DNA from: an uncultured Bacteroidales bacterium
GTDB taxonomy: Bacteria > Bacteroidota > Bacteroidia > Bacteroidales > UBA932
Length of the DNA stretch: 57,328 nucleotides
Direction of reading: 5' to 3'
NCBI GenBank assembly: GCA_946187865.1
Contig: CAMHST010000009.1
Span: 1 to 57,328, forward strand
Shown here: one piece after another, positions 8,919 through 16,809 of the stretch
Numbering within the stretch: position 1 is the stretch's first letter
Layout of the letters: every line of letters starts with the position of its first letter
Made by a program: the position numbers and the translations under genes
Notes under the pieces: model-generated
What the model was told of the DNA's origin: nothing
The model's database searches: none
What the model saw: only the letters and a program-made list of their open reading frames with translations

Positions 8919-10979
8919 ATGAAAAAAATACTTTATCTCCTTGCCATGGCACTTACAGTTGCGGCTTGCAGTGAGCAAAACCGGACCCTTTATGTGGACA
9001 TCAATGCTCCCGCAGGGGGCAACGGGTCCCAGAAACACCCTTTCCAGCACATCAACGACGCGGCCCAGGTGGCCCAGCCCGGTGATCTGGTGCTGGTGGC
9101 GCCCGGTGTGTACCGGGAATATGTAGACCCGGTGAACGCCGGTACGGAAAACGCCCGCATCACCTACAAGAGTATGGAACCCCTGGGCGCGGAAATTACC
9201 GGCGCAGAGGTAATCAAGACCTGGGAGCCCTATCAGGGCAATGTGTGGGTCTGCCGGGTAGACAACGCCATCTTCGGGGATTACAACCCCTACACCACCA
9301 TCGTGAACGGAGACTGGTACTTCATGGTCCCCAACAAGCACACCGGTGCCGTGTACCTGAACGACCGCGCCCTCTATGAGACCACGTCCCTGGAAGAGTG
9401 CATCAAGGGAGAGAAGTATATGGGCTCCTGGGAACCGGAGTGGTCCATTTACAAATGGTACACGGAGCAGGAAGGGGACAAGACCGTGATCTATGCCAAC
9501 TTCCAGGGCAAGAACCCCAACGAGGAGCAGGTAGACATCAATGTCCGCCGCCGCTGCTTCTTCCCCTCCAAGACGGGCGTAAGCTACATTACGTTCAGCG
9601 GCTTCAAGGTGGACAAGGCCGCCACCACCTGGGCGCCTCCGGCAGCCTTCCAGGACGGTATGATCGGCCCGCACTGGTCCAAGGGATGGATCATCGAAGA
9701 CTGCGAAGTGTCCAACAGCAAGTGCTGCGGCATCTCCCTGGGCAAGTACCTGGACCCGGACAATGACCATTATTTCACCAACAAGTATGTGAAGAGCCCC
9801 ACCCAGATGGAGCGTGACGCCGTGTGCCGCGGACAGTATCACGGCTGGCTCAAGGAGAATGTGGGCAGCCATATCGTGCGCCGCTGCCATATCCACCACT
9901 GCGAGCAGGCAGGCATCGTGGGCCGCATGGGCTGCGTGTTCAGCATCATCGAGGACAACCACATCCACAACATCAACAACATGCAGGAGCTGGGCGGTGC
10001 TGAGATTGCCGGCATCAAGCTGCACGCCGCCATCGACGTCATCTTCCGCCGCAACCACATCCACCACAGCACCATGGGCATCTGGTGCGACTGGGAGGCC
10101 CAGGGAACCCGCATCACGCAGAACCTGCTGCACGACAACCACAAGCCGGACTCCAACCCGCAGGCCTTCAGCCTCATGTCCAACCAGGACATCTTCGTCG
10201 AGGTGGGCCACGGCCCCACCCTCATCGACAATAACATTCTCCTCTCCAAGACCAGCCTCCGGATGCCCTCCCAGGGCATCGCCTTCGTGCACAACCTGTG
10301 CATGGGCACCCTGGAAGATATCGGTTCCGGCACGGCCTTCATGGTGAACGGCAACAAGGAAGAGCGGTACACGCCTTACCACATCCCGCACCGGACAGAG
10401 GTCATGGGCTTCATGAGCATCCTGCACGGCGATGACCGCTTCTACAACAATATCTTCGTACAGGGCTACCCGGTGAAGAAAACCGGCGATTCCGGCAATA
10501 TGGGCATGATTATGCAGCGTGGGAACACCGATGCCGGCACGTATGTCTTTGACGATTATCCCACCTACGACGAGTGGATCGCCCAGTTCCATATGGAGGC
10601 TCCCGCCAATATGATGGCCACCATGGGCGCCCACTTCGGCCATCTGCCCGTGTGGGCCGGCGGCAATGCCTATCTCGCAGGCGCCCGTGCCTGGAAGAAG
10701 GAAACCGGCAACTTCGTGAACGCCCAGCCCGTGAACGTGGAGCTGGTAGAGCGTGACGGTTCCTTCTACCTGAAAACCAATCTGTACGACGTCCTGGGCT
10801 CCTTCCAGGGCAATATGGTAAGCACCGAGACCCTGGGCAAGGCCTTCGAACCCGAACAGCCGTTTGAGAATCCCGACGGAACGCCCATCGTTTTTGACAC
10901 GGACTACTTTGGCAACAACCGTTCCGCCGCCATCCCCGGCCCGTTCGCCCGTCCCGCCGCAGAGATCAAGGTCCTGTAA
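8919..10979 (+). CDS. GH120-like beta-xylosidase, right-handed beta-helix lipoprotein
   Basis: A 686-residue lipoprotein (lipobox VAAC) with a right-handed parallel beta-helix. It opens with LYVDINAPAGGNGSQKHPF and GDLVLVAPGVYREYV, a DUF1565-type helix start. The blocks GDWYFMV, VYANFQG-like IYANFQGKNPNEE, WAPPAAFQ, IGPHWSKGWIIEDCE, AGIKLHAAIDV, CDWEAQGTR and FVEVGHGP resemble what I recall of the GH120 beta-xylosidase XylC. In that enzyme an Asp in the DWEAQGTR block and a Glu in the FVEV block are catalytic; here they would be Asp391 and Glu428. The segment between them is about 14 residues longer than in XylC. The family call is from memory; GH141 and other beta-helix families are alternatives. 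It heads an operon with the GH2 gene 28 bases downstream, from a strong promoter. Confidence 0.75.
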   Translation: MKKILYLLAMALTVAACSEQNRTLYVDINAPAGGNGSQKHPFQHINDAAQVAQPGDLVLVAPGVYREYVDPVNAGTENARITYKSMEPLGAEITGAEVIKTWEPYQGNVWVCRVDNAIFGDYNPYTTIVNGDWYFMVPNKHTGAVYLNDRALYETTSLEECIKGEKYMGSWEPEWSIYKWYTEQEGDKTVIYANFQGKNPNEEQVDINVRRRCFFPSKTGVSYITFSGFKVDKAATTWAPPAAFQDGMIGPHWSKGWIIEDCEVSNSKCCGISLGKYLDPDNDHYFTNKYVKSPTQMERDAVCRGQYHGWLKENVGSHIVRRCHIHHCEQAGIVGRMGCVFSIIEDNHIHNINNMQELGGAEIAGIKLHAAIDVIFRRNHIHHSTMGIWCDWEAQGTRITQNLLHDNHKPDSNPQAFSLMSNQDIFVEVGHGPTLIDNNILLSKTSLRMPSQGIAFVHNLCMGTLEDIGSGTAFMVNGNKEERYTPYHIPHRTEVMGFMSILHGDDRFYNNIFVQGYPVKKTGDSGNMGMIMQRGNTDAGTYVFDDYPTYDEWIAQFHMEAPANMMATMGAHFGHLPVWAGGNAYLAGARAWKKETGNFVNAQPVNVELVERDGSFYLKTNLYDVLGSFQGNMVSTETLGKAFEPEQPFENPDGTPIVFDTDYFGNNRSAAIPGPFARPAAEIKVL

Positions 10980-11007
10980 CAAACCATTGACTAACCATAA
11001 CTGACTA

Positions 11008-13389
11008 ATGAAACGTTTCCTTTATCTGGCAGCCGGCGTGCTGGCTTGTGCCTGTACCGCCAAGACTGAACTTCCCGACATCAACGCCGGGTGGAATTTT
11101 TCTGCCGATGACGGCCGCAGCGCCGTGGTGGACCTGCCCCACGACGCCATGCTGGGCGCAGCCCGCACGGCCGATGCCCCCGGTGGTGGCGGAGAGGCCT
11201 ATTTCCAGGGTGGTAAATACACCTATACCAAGACGTTGGAAGTGCCGGCCACGTGGCTGGACAAGCACGTCTGCCTGAGCTTCGACGGCGTGTACCGCAA
11301 TGCCAAAGTGTATGTGAACGACCAGCTGGCCGGAGGGGCCGCATACGGCTACATTCCGTTCTCTGCACCGCTGGACGGTCTCATCCGGGAAGGTGCCAAT
11401 ACCATCCGCGTAGATGTGGACAACTCCGAGCACCCCAACTCCCGCTGGTATCCCGGCGGCGGTATCTATCGGCCCGTAAAGCTTTGCGTGGTTCCCAAGG
11501 AGCATGTGGAAGCCATCCGCGTGAAGACCGTTTCCTTGAGCCCTGCCGCCGTGGAGGTGGAAGTGGACTTGACGGAAAATGCCGGCGAGGCCAAGGTGGA
11601 GATCCTGGACGGCACCCGCGTAGTGGCTAAGGGCGTTCCCGGCCGCATTGAAATCCCTTCTGCCAAGCTCTGGACGGCCGAAGCGCCCCATCTGTACAAG
11701 GCCCGCGTCACCCTCGCCGGTGGCGATGTGAAGGAAGAGACCTTCGGCGTGCGCCAGATTACCTGGAGCAAGGACGGTTTCTTCGTGAACGGGGAGAGTG
11801 TGCTCCTGAAGGGCGGCTGCATCCACCACGACAACGGTATCGTGGGATCGGCCGACTATGAGGAAAGCGCCTACCGCCGTGTAGCCCTCCTGAAGCAGTA
11901 CGGCTTCAACGCCATCCGCAGCGCCCACAATCCCATGTCCGAGAACCTGCTCCGTGCCTGCGACGAGCTGGGTATGTACGTGATGGATGAGCTGTGGGAC
12001 ATGTGGTTCCACAACAAGACCGCCCACGACTACTCCTTCCAGTTCATGGACAACTACAAGAGCGATATCGCCGCCTTCGTGCGCCGTGACTTCAACCACC
12101 CTTCGGTGGTGATGTATTCCGTGGGCAACGAGGTGGGCGAACCTGCCATGCCGGGCGGCATGGCAGTGGGCCAGAGCATCATCGACGAGCTTCACCGCCT
12201 GGATGCCTCCCGTCCCGTGACCGGCGGCATCAACCTGATGATTATCGCCACCACGGCTGCCGGCAACGATATCTTCGCCGGCGGCGGTTCCCAGAACTCC
12301 GATTCTCCTTTTGCCGGTATGATGGGCGGCGGCCAGATGAACAGCACCGTTTACAACCAGATTGTCTCCATGGTGGGCGAGAGCATGTCGGGTCCGTACC
12401 TGCTCAGCCCCGGCGTAGACCAGCTGACCACCCCCATCCTGGATGCCCTGGACATTGCCGGATACAACTATGGCAAAGGCCGTTACGAGGCGGAAGGGGA
12501 GGCGCATCCCGGCCGTATCGTCGTGGGCTCCGAGACCATGCCCATCGACATCCCGGGCAACTGGGAGATGGTAGAGCGCATCCCTTACGTGGTGGGCGAC
12601 TTCATGTGGACCTCCTGGGACTATCTGGGTGAGGTCGGTATCGGCGGTTGGGGCTACGGCGCCGAAATGATGACCTTCTCCAAGCCTTATCCCTGGAAAC
12701 TGGCCGACACCGGCGCCCTGGACATCCTGGGCAATCCCAACGGGGAGGCCCTTCTGGCCGATGCCACCTGGACCGGCAAGCTGTCCATGGCGGTCCGTCC
12801 TATCAAGGACGGTGACCTGATCAAGGCCGCCTGGCGCGGGACCAACGCCATCCCGTCCTGGAGCTGGGCCGGCTGCGAGGGCAAGGAAGCCACCGTGGAG
12901 GTCTATACCCAGGCCGACAAAGTGGTCCTGAGCCTGAACGGCGAGGTCCTGGGCGAGCAGGAAGTGGCAAAGAACATGGCCAGTTTCACGGTCCCGTATG
13001 CACCCGGCACCCTGACGGCCGAAGCCTTCAAGGACGGTAAGTCCGTGGGCTCTACCTCCCTCAAGAGCGCCGAGGGTGATGTCCGCATCCGTGTGGCTGC
13101 CGAGCCCAAGCGTTCCGCTGACGATGTCTTCTACTTTGACATTGCGCTGACGGACGCCTCCGGCGAAGTCTGGGCCAACCGCGACGCCCTTCTTACGGTG
13201 AACGTGGAAGGCGGAGAGCTGCTGGGATTCGGCAGCGCCCAGCCCCGCACCGAGGAGCGCTTCCAGAGCGGCTCCTACACCACCTATTACGGCCATGCCC
13301 AGGCCATGGTGAAGGCCCGTAGCGGCAAGGTGAAGCTCACCGTCTCCGGCGAAGGCCTTGCCCCCGCCTCCGCCACCGCTACCTGGTAA
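11008..13389 (+). CDS. GH2 family beta-galactosidase-like lipoprotein
   Basis: A 793-residue GH2 enzyme with a lipoprotein signal (LACAC). Domain order is sugar-binding beta-sandwich (about 25-165; VYRNAKVYVNDQ, SRWYPGGGIYRPV), immunoglobulin-like domain (170-245), TIM barrel (250-560), and C-terminal beta domains (DUF4982-like and an invasin-like Ig domain) to the end. The acid/base Glu375 is in SVGNEVGE and the likely nucleophile Glu509 in VGSETMP. The block KGGCIHHDNG is typical of exo-acting GH2 beta-galactosidases. Family members also include beta-glucuronidases and beta-mannosidases, so the exact sugar is uncertain. It follows the GH120-like gene by 28 bases with no promoter between, so the two are co-transcribed. 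It ends at palindromic element A. Confidence 0.87.
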   Translation: MKRFLYLAAGVLACACTAKTELPDINAGWNFSADDGRSAVVDLPHDAMLGAARTADAPGGGGEAYFQGGKYTYTKTLEVPATWLDKHVCLSFDGVYRNAKVYVNDQLAGGAAYGYIPFSAPLDGLIREGANTIRVDVDNSEHPNSRWYPGGGIYRPVKLCVVPKEHVEAIRVKTVSLSPAAVEVEVDLTENAGEAKVEILDGTRVVAKGVPGRIEIPSAKLWTAEAPHLYKARVTLAGGDVKEETFGVRQITWSKDGFFVNGESVLLKGGCIHHDNGIVGSADYEESAYRRVALLKQYGFNAIRSAHNPMSENLLRACDELGMYVMDELWDMWFHNKTAHDYSFQFMDNYKSDIAAFVRRDFNHPSVVMYSVGNEVGEPAMPGGMAVGQSIIDELHRLDASRPVTGGINLMIIATTAAGNDIFAGGGSQNSDSPFAGMMGGGQMNSTVYNQIVSMVGESMSGPYLLSPGVDQLTTPILDALDIAGYNYGKGRYEAEGEAHPGRIVVGSETMPIDIPGNWEMVERIPYVVGDFMWTSWDYLGEVGIGGWGYGAEMMTFSKPYPWKLADTGALDILGNPNGEALLADATWTGKLSMAVRPIKDGDLIKAAWRGTNAIPSWSWAGCEGKEATVEVYTQADKVVLSLNGEVLGEQEVAKNMASFTVPYAPGTLTAEAFKDGKSVGSTSLKSAEGDVRIRVAAEPKRSADDVFYFDIALTDASGEVWANRDALLTVNVEGGELLGFGSAQPRTEERFQSGSYTTYYGHAQAMVKARSGKVKLTVSGEGLAPASATATW

Positions 13390-13396
13390 TTTGATG

Positions 13397-13502
13397 CGTG
13401 AAGGGAACTAGTTGACAATAAAGTGCTTAATGAAAAACCTTTAGTCGGTTTCGACTAAAGGTTTTTCATTAATTGCCAGTATATCAAGATGTTAGTACCA
13501 CG
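13397..13502. repeat. 106-bp dyad element, copy A (bidirectional terminator)
   Basis: An imperfect palindrome centred at 13449.5. The core is a perfect 21-bp stem (13427-13447 with 13452-13472) and a GTTT loop. Outer symmetric patches include CGTG (13397-13400) with CACG (13499-13502), and TTGA with its complement. It has the same length and dyad spacing as copies B (22859-22964) and C (53130-53235). By eye its left half matches copy C at 34 of 53 positions without gaps. It fills the gap between convergent GH2 and DUF5009 genes and should terminate both. Confidence 0.75.
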
Positions 13503-13506
13503 CGGG

Positions 13507-14574
13507 CTACAGCTTGATAAAGATCCTGCGCCTGTACAGCGGCAGCACCAGCAGCCAGACCAGGAGGACGTTGCAGAGGGCGTACAGCAGGGACGGCAGT
13601 TCGCCAGGCCCGCCGCAGAGGGCCGAGAGGCCGGCATAGAGCCCGCTGCCCAGGGGCGTGTATCCCAGCACATAGGAGAACACGAAAGAGAGGATGTAGC
13701 ACAGGATGGAGTTGGTGCCGAAGACCTTCCAGAAGCCGCTATGCCGCAGCGTTTTCCGCTCATCGACGAACCAGGTGAGGAGTCCCAGCAGCAGGGCGCC
13801 GATTCCGCAGGTGACCAGGACGAAAGTAGGAGACCATACCTTCTTGTTCAGCGGGCAGCCGTATTGCAGCAGCAGGCCGCCCAGCAGCAGGGTGCTCCCC
13901 AGGACCAGCAGCCGCAGCAGCCCTTTCTCCCGCGACCCGCTCCCCAGCAGGAGGGAAGCGGTGCAGAAGCCGATGAGCGTATGGGCGATGGAAGGAATGG
14001 TGCTCAGGATACCCTCCGGGTCCAGTCCGTGCTCATTGTAGATGTGCCGCTCTCCCAGCAGGGCCCTGTCTGTGAGGCCGATGACATTGTCGGCCTCCAT
14101 GGAGAACCCGTGCCCCAGGGCCAGCAGCAGCGCATAGGCTGCCAGGATGCCTGCGGCAATCCATCCCAGCCACTTCCTGCCTACCAGGCACACTAGCAGC
14201 GAGGCCGCCAGATAGCACAGGGCAAAGCGCTGCAGTACGCCCATGATCCGGATATTCCCGCTCATCAGGCCGGAGGGGAGGCTCAGCAGAAAGCCGATCC
14301 CAAAGAGCAGTACCGTCCTTTTCACAATTTTCCATCCCAGGGCCCCGGAAAGGCGGAAATCCTGTTTCCGCAGCGACAGGAAGATGGAAAAGCCCATCAG
14401 GAACAGGAACACCGGGAAGATGCAGTCCGTGGGCGTGAGCCCGTTCCAGTCGGCATGCCTGAGGGGCGCATAGATGTGCCCCCAATCGCCGGGGTTGTTG
14501 ACCAAAATCATGCAGGCCATCGTGAATCCCCGCAGGATATCCACGGCCTCTATCCTTTTTCCGGAACCAGCCAT
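13507..14574 (-). CDS. DUF5009/heparan-alpha-glucosaminide acetyltransferase-like membrane protein
   Basis: A 355-residue polytopic inner-membrane protein with about ten hydrophobic segments. It begins KRIEAVDILRGFTMACMILVNNPG and has FPVFLFLMGFSIFLSLRK; this is the DUF5009 / HGSNAT-like acyltransferase signature (an LRG-F motif, an early Asn-Pro and an FP-FLF-MG block). Members are thought to move acyl groups across the membrane onto sugars; in Bacteroidota they often accompany polysaccharide-degradation genes. The start at 14574 (MAGSGKRIEAVD) is preferred over 14601. A minus-strand CATTTTTG box (14590-14597), one mismatch from consensus, lies 16 bases before that start. It is convergent with the GH2 gene and divergent from a GH43 gene. 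The sugar acceptor is unknown. Confidence 0.8.
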   Translation of the reverse strand: MAGSGKRIEAVDILRGFTMACMILVNNPGDWGHIYAPLRHADWNGLTPTDCIFPVFLFLMGFSIFLSLRKQDFRLSGALGWKIVKRTVLLFGIGFLLSLPSGLMSGNIRIMGVLQRFALCYLAASLLVCLVGRKWLGWIAAGILAAYALLLALGHGFSMEADNVIGLTDRALLGERHIYNEHGLDPEGILSTIPSIAHTLIGFCTASLLLGSGSREKGLLRLLVLGSTLLLGGLLLQYGCPLNKKVWSPTFVLVTCGIGALLLGLLTWFVDERKTLRHSGFWKVFGTNSILCYILSFVFSYVLGYTPLGSGLYAGLSALCGGPGELPSLLYALCNVLLVWLLVLPLYRRRIFIKL

Positions 14575-14589
14575 TGTACTAACTTTTTG

Positions 14590-14597
14590 CAAAAATG
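14590..14597 (-). promoter_or_regulatory. Possible -7 box for DUF5009 gene
   Basis: Reads CATTTTTG on the minus strand, one base away from TAnnTTTG, 16 bases before the start at 14574. It faces the opposite box at 14621-14628, so the two divergent promoters overlap in their -33 regions. Confidence 0.4.
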
Positions 14598-14620
14598 GCA
14601 AAAACTGCCGGATTTTTCGT

Positions 14621-14628
14621 TATATTTG
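14621..14628 (+). promoter_or_regulatory. -7 box for second GH43 gene
   Basis: TATATTTG, a perfect TAnnTTTG match, 20 bases before the ATG at 14649. No clear TTTG at -33. The predicted start of transcription is near 14632. Confidence 0.7.
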
Positions 14629-14648
14629 TGCATAATCGCATCAATACC

Positions 14649-16712
14649 ATGAAAGAATTGCGCGTACTTGCTTCTGCCGGCCTGATGCTGGCGCTGGCCT
14701 GCTCCTGCGGGCCCAAAAAGGCGGCCACCTATCCCGTGACGGCCAATCCGTATCTCCCGCTCTGGGAGCACATGCCGGACGGCGAACCCCGTGTGTTCGA
14801 AGATCCGGACAACCCCGGTAAATTCCGCGTGTACGTGACGGGCTCGCACGATGTCCGCTTCGACAGCTATTGCGGTGAGGATGACCGGCAGTGGTCGGCC
14901 CCGGTGGAGGACCTCTCCGCCTGGCGGGACGAAGGCCCCATCTTCTCCTATCAGGAAAACGGCACCTGGAGCACCATGTATGCCCCGGACCTGGTGGAGG
15001 TGAACCGCCGGGACAACGGCACCCGCAAGTATTACCTGTACCCGCACAGCCTCATGCACATGCCGATGGTGGCCGTCGGAGACCGTCCGGACGGCCCGTT
15101 CACCGTGCTCAATGTCAAGGACGGTCAGATGCTGCCCGGCAGCGTGATCGGCTTCGACCCCGGCACCCTGATCGACCCGGTGGACGACCCCGCAGACCCG
15201 GACTACAATATCGGCTTCAGGGCATACGTCGCCTGGGGCATCAACCGCTCCAGCGCAACGGAGCTGGACCAGAATACGATGTATTCCCCCCGCCGCGGCG
15301 CCACCGACTACGAGTTCTGGATCCCTTCCCAGCTGACCCAGCTGCTGAACAGCATGGCCGGGAAAGGGAAGCTCTCTGAGCAGATGGAACAGTTCCGACA
15401 GTGGGCGAATCTGCCCAAGGACCAGCCCCGGATGGATTTCCCGGCCGTGGCGGAAGGGGAGAACTGGGACGACTTCAACTTCTTCGAGGCTTCGTCGTTC
15501 CGGAAAGTGGGCAACAAGTACATTTATCTGTACAGCGGCCACAGCGGTCCCGAATACGGCCTGGAGAATTCCAACGCCTGCCTGCGTTATGCCTATGCCG
15601 ACGGTCCCCAGGGCCCCTGGGTCAGCGGCGGTGTGCTGGTAGATGCCCGCGGCCCGGTGCTCTCGCGTGACGGTGCGCACCTGGAAACCAGTTTCGCCGG
15701 TAACAATACCCACGGCTCTCTGGCACAGATCAACGGACAGTGGTACATCTTCTACCACCGGGCTCCGCGCGGGTTCGGTTTCGCCCGCCAGGCCATGGTG
15801 GCTCCCGTTTGCCTGGAGGCCGATGAAAAACCGGTCTCCGAAGGCGGCCGGGTGCGGATTACCGCCTACGACCCTTATCAGGGCGGCTTCACGGTGAAGG
15901 CGGCCGACGGCAACGAATACGCAGGTGCTGAGGTCACTTCCGAAGGCTTCAACATGTACGGCCTGGATCCCTACAATTATTATTCGGCCGGTTACGCCTG
16001 CTATATGTCGGCCCCGCAGACCATGCAGGACAGCTGGGACATCTGGGACAACCGGATGGACATTACCGGTGTCAAGGCGGGGGACATCATCGGCTACAAG
16101 TACTTCGGCTTTGAAGGGCTGGGAGAGAACAATCTGGGACTCAGGCCGTTCGAGGCTTTCCGGAGCGGTTCCTCCTTCAACCTGTTCCTTACCCGGAAGA
16201 CGGACAAGCCTTTTGCAGTGGATGTGTGGCTGGACGGTCCCTGGGAGGGCGGCGCCTGGAACGGGCGGAAAGTGGCCCGCGTAGAGGTCCCTGCCGGGCA
16301 GGCTGCCGGTGTAGAGCGCTTTACGGTTTCTCTGGACAAACTCACAGAGTCCCTGAAAGGCAAGCACGCGCTGTTCCTGGTGGCGGAAGGTCCGGAAGGG
16401 GAGCCCCTGTGCGATGTCATCGGCCTGGGATTCACCCGGAAGGGAGAGGTGATGGAATTCCCGTGTGTCCCCACCGTGCAGTTCACGGTGAACGGGACCG
16501 CGGTGGAAACGCCCGCCTACCCGGTCCGCGCCACAGACCAGAACGGTATCATGGATTACAGCCTGTATGAACTGGCCGTCCCTGCGGGTACGGACTTCGC
16601 CGCCGTCCAGGCCATGCCTTCCTCCAAGGAGGTGAGCGTGACGCGCGACGATGCCTCCCGAACCATCTCCTGCACCTGGAAAGGCGTCACCAAATCTTAC
16701 CGGATTCCATAG
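14649..16712 (+). CDS. GH43-like glycosidase with C-terminal carbohydrate-binding domain, lipoprotein
   Basis: A 687-residue lipoprotein (lipobox CSCG). Residues about 30-415 form a GH43-type propeller: RVFEDPDNPGKFRVYVTGSHD at the first blade, WSTMYAPDLVEV as second-blade core, and FNFFEASSFRKVGNKYIYLY holding the presumed catalytic acid Glu280. Residues about 430-580 (YAGAEVTSEGFNMYG to GKHALFLVAEG) look like a CBM6-type beta-sandwich, and a further ~90-residue domain closes the protein. A long insert at about 220-270 (SQLTQLLNSMAGKGK) is helical and unusual for the fold. It is a monocistronic unit: its own -7 box upstream and a hairpin terminator 24 bases after the stop. Arabinosidase, xylosidase or galactosidase activity is possible. 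The start at 14649 gives a clean lipoprotein signal. Confidence 0.8.
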   Translation: MKELRVLASAGLMLALACSCGPKKAATYPVTANPYLPLWEHMPDGEPRVFEDPDNPGKFRVYVTGSHDVRFDSYCGEDDRQWSAPVEDLSAWRDEGPIFSYQENGTWSTMYAPDLVEVNRRDNGTRKYYLYPHSLMHMPMVAVGDRPDGPFTVLNVKDGQMLPGSVIGFDPGTLIDPVDDPADPDYNIGFRAYVAWGINRSSATELDQNTMYSPRRGATDYEFWIPSQLTQLLNSMAGKGKLSEQMEQFRQWANLPKDQPRMDFPAVAEGENWDDFNFFEASSFRKVGNKYIYLYSGHSGPEYGLENSNACLRYAYADGPQGPWVSGGVLVDARGPVLSRDGAHLETSFAGNNTHGSLAQINGQWYIFYHRAPRGFGFARQAMVAPVCLEADEKPVSEGGRVRITAYDPYQGGFTVKAADGNEYAGAEVTSEGFNMYGLDPYNYYSAGYACYMSAPQTMQDSWDIWDNRMDITGVKAGDIIGYKYFGFEGLGENNLGLRPFEAFRSGSSFNLFLTRKTDKPFAVDVWLDGPWEGGAWNGRKVARVEVPAGQAAGVERFTVSLDKLTESLKGKHALFLVAEGPEGEPLCDVIGLGFTRKGEVMEFPCVPTVQFTVNGTAVETPAYPVRATDQNGIMDYSLYELAVPAGTDFAAVQAMPSSKEVSVTRDDASRTISCTWKGVTKSYRIP

Positions 16713-16735
16713 CGGAACACCCGTTCGTCGAAGAA

Positions 16736-16774
16736 AAAAGGGCGTTGGTCGAAAATCGGGACCACGCCCTTTTA
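16736..16774 (+). terminator. Hairpin terminator after second GH43 gene
   Basis: Arms AAAAGGGCGTTGGTC (16736-16750) and GACCACGCCCTTTT (16760-16773) pair with one bulged base around a 9-base loop, followed by T-rich sequence. It ends transcription of the GH43 gene before the next promoter at 16783. Confidence 0.8.
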
Positions 16775-16782
16775 CTTTACGC

Positions 16783-16790
16783 TAATTTTG
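16783..16790 (+). promoter_or_regulatory. -7 box for outer-membrane barrel gene
   Basis: TAATTTTG matches TAnnTTTG perfectly, 19 bases before the ATG at 16810. No good -33 element is visible; that region is occupied by the preceding terminator stem. Confidence 0.65.
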
Positions 16791-16809
16791 CTGTCGAAAC
16801 AAACGGAAA

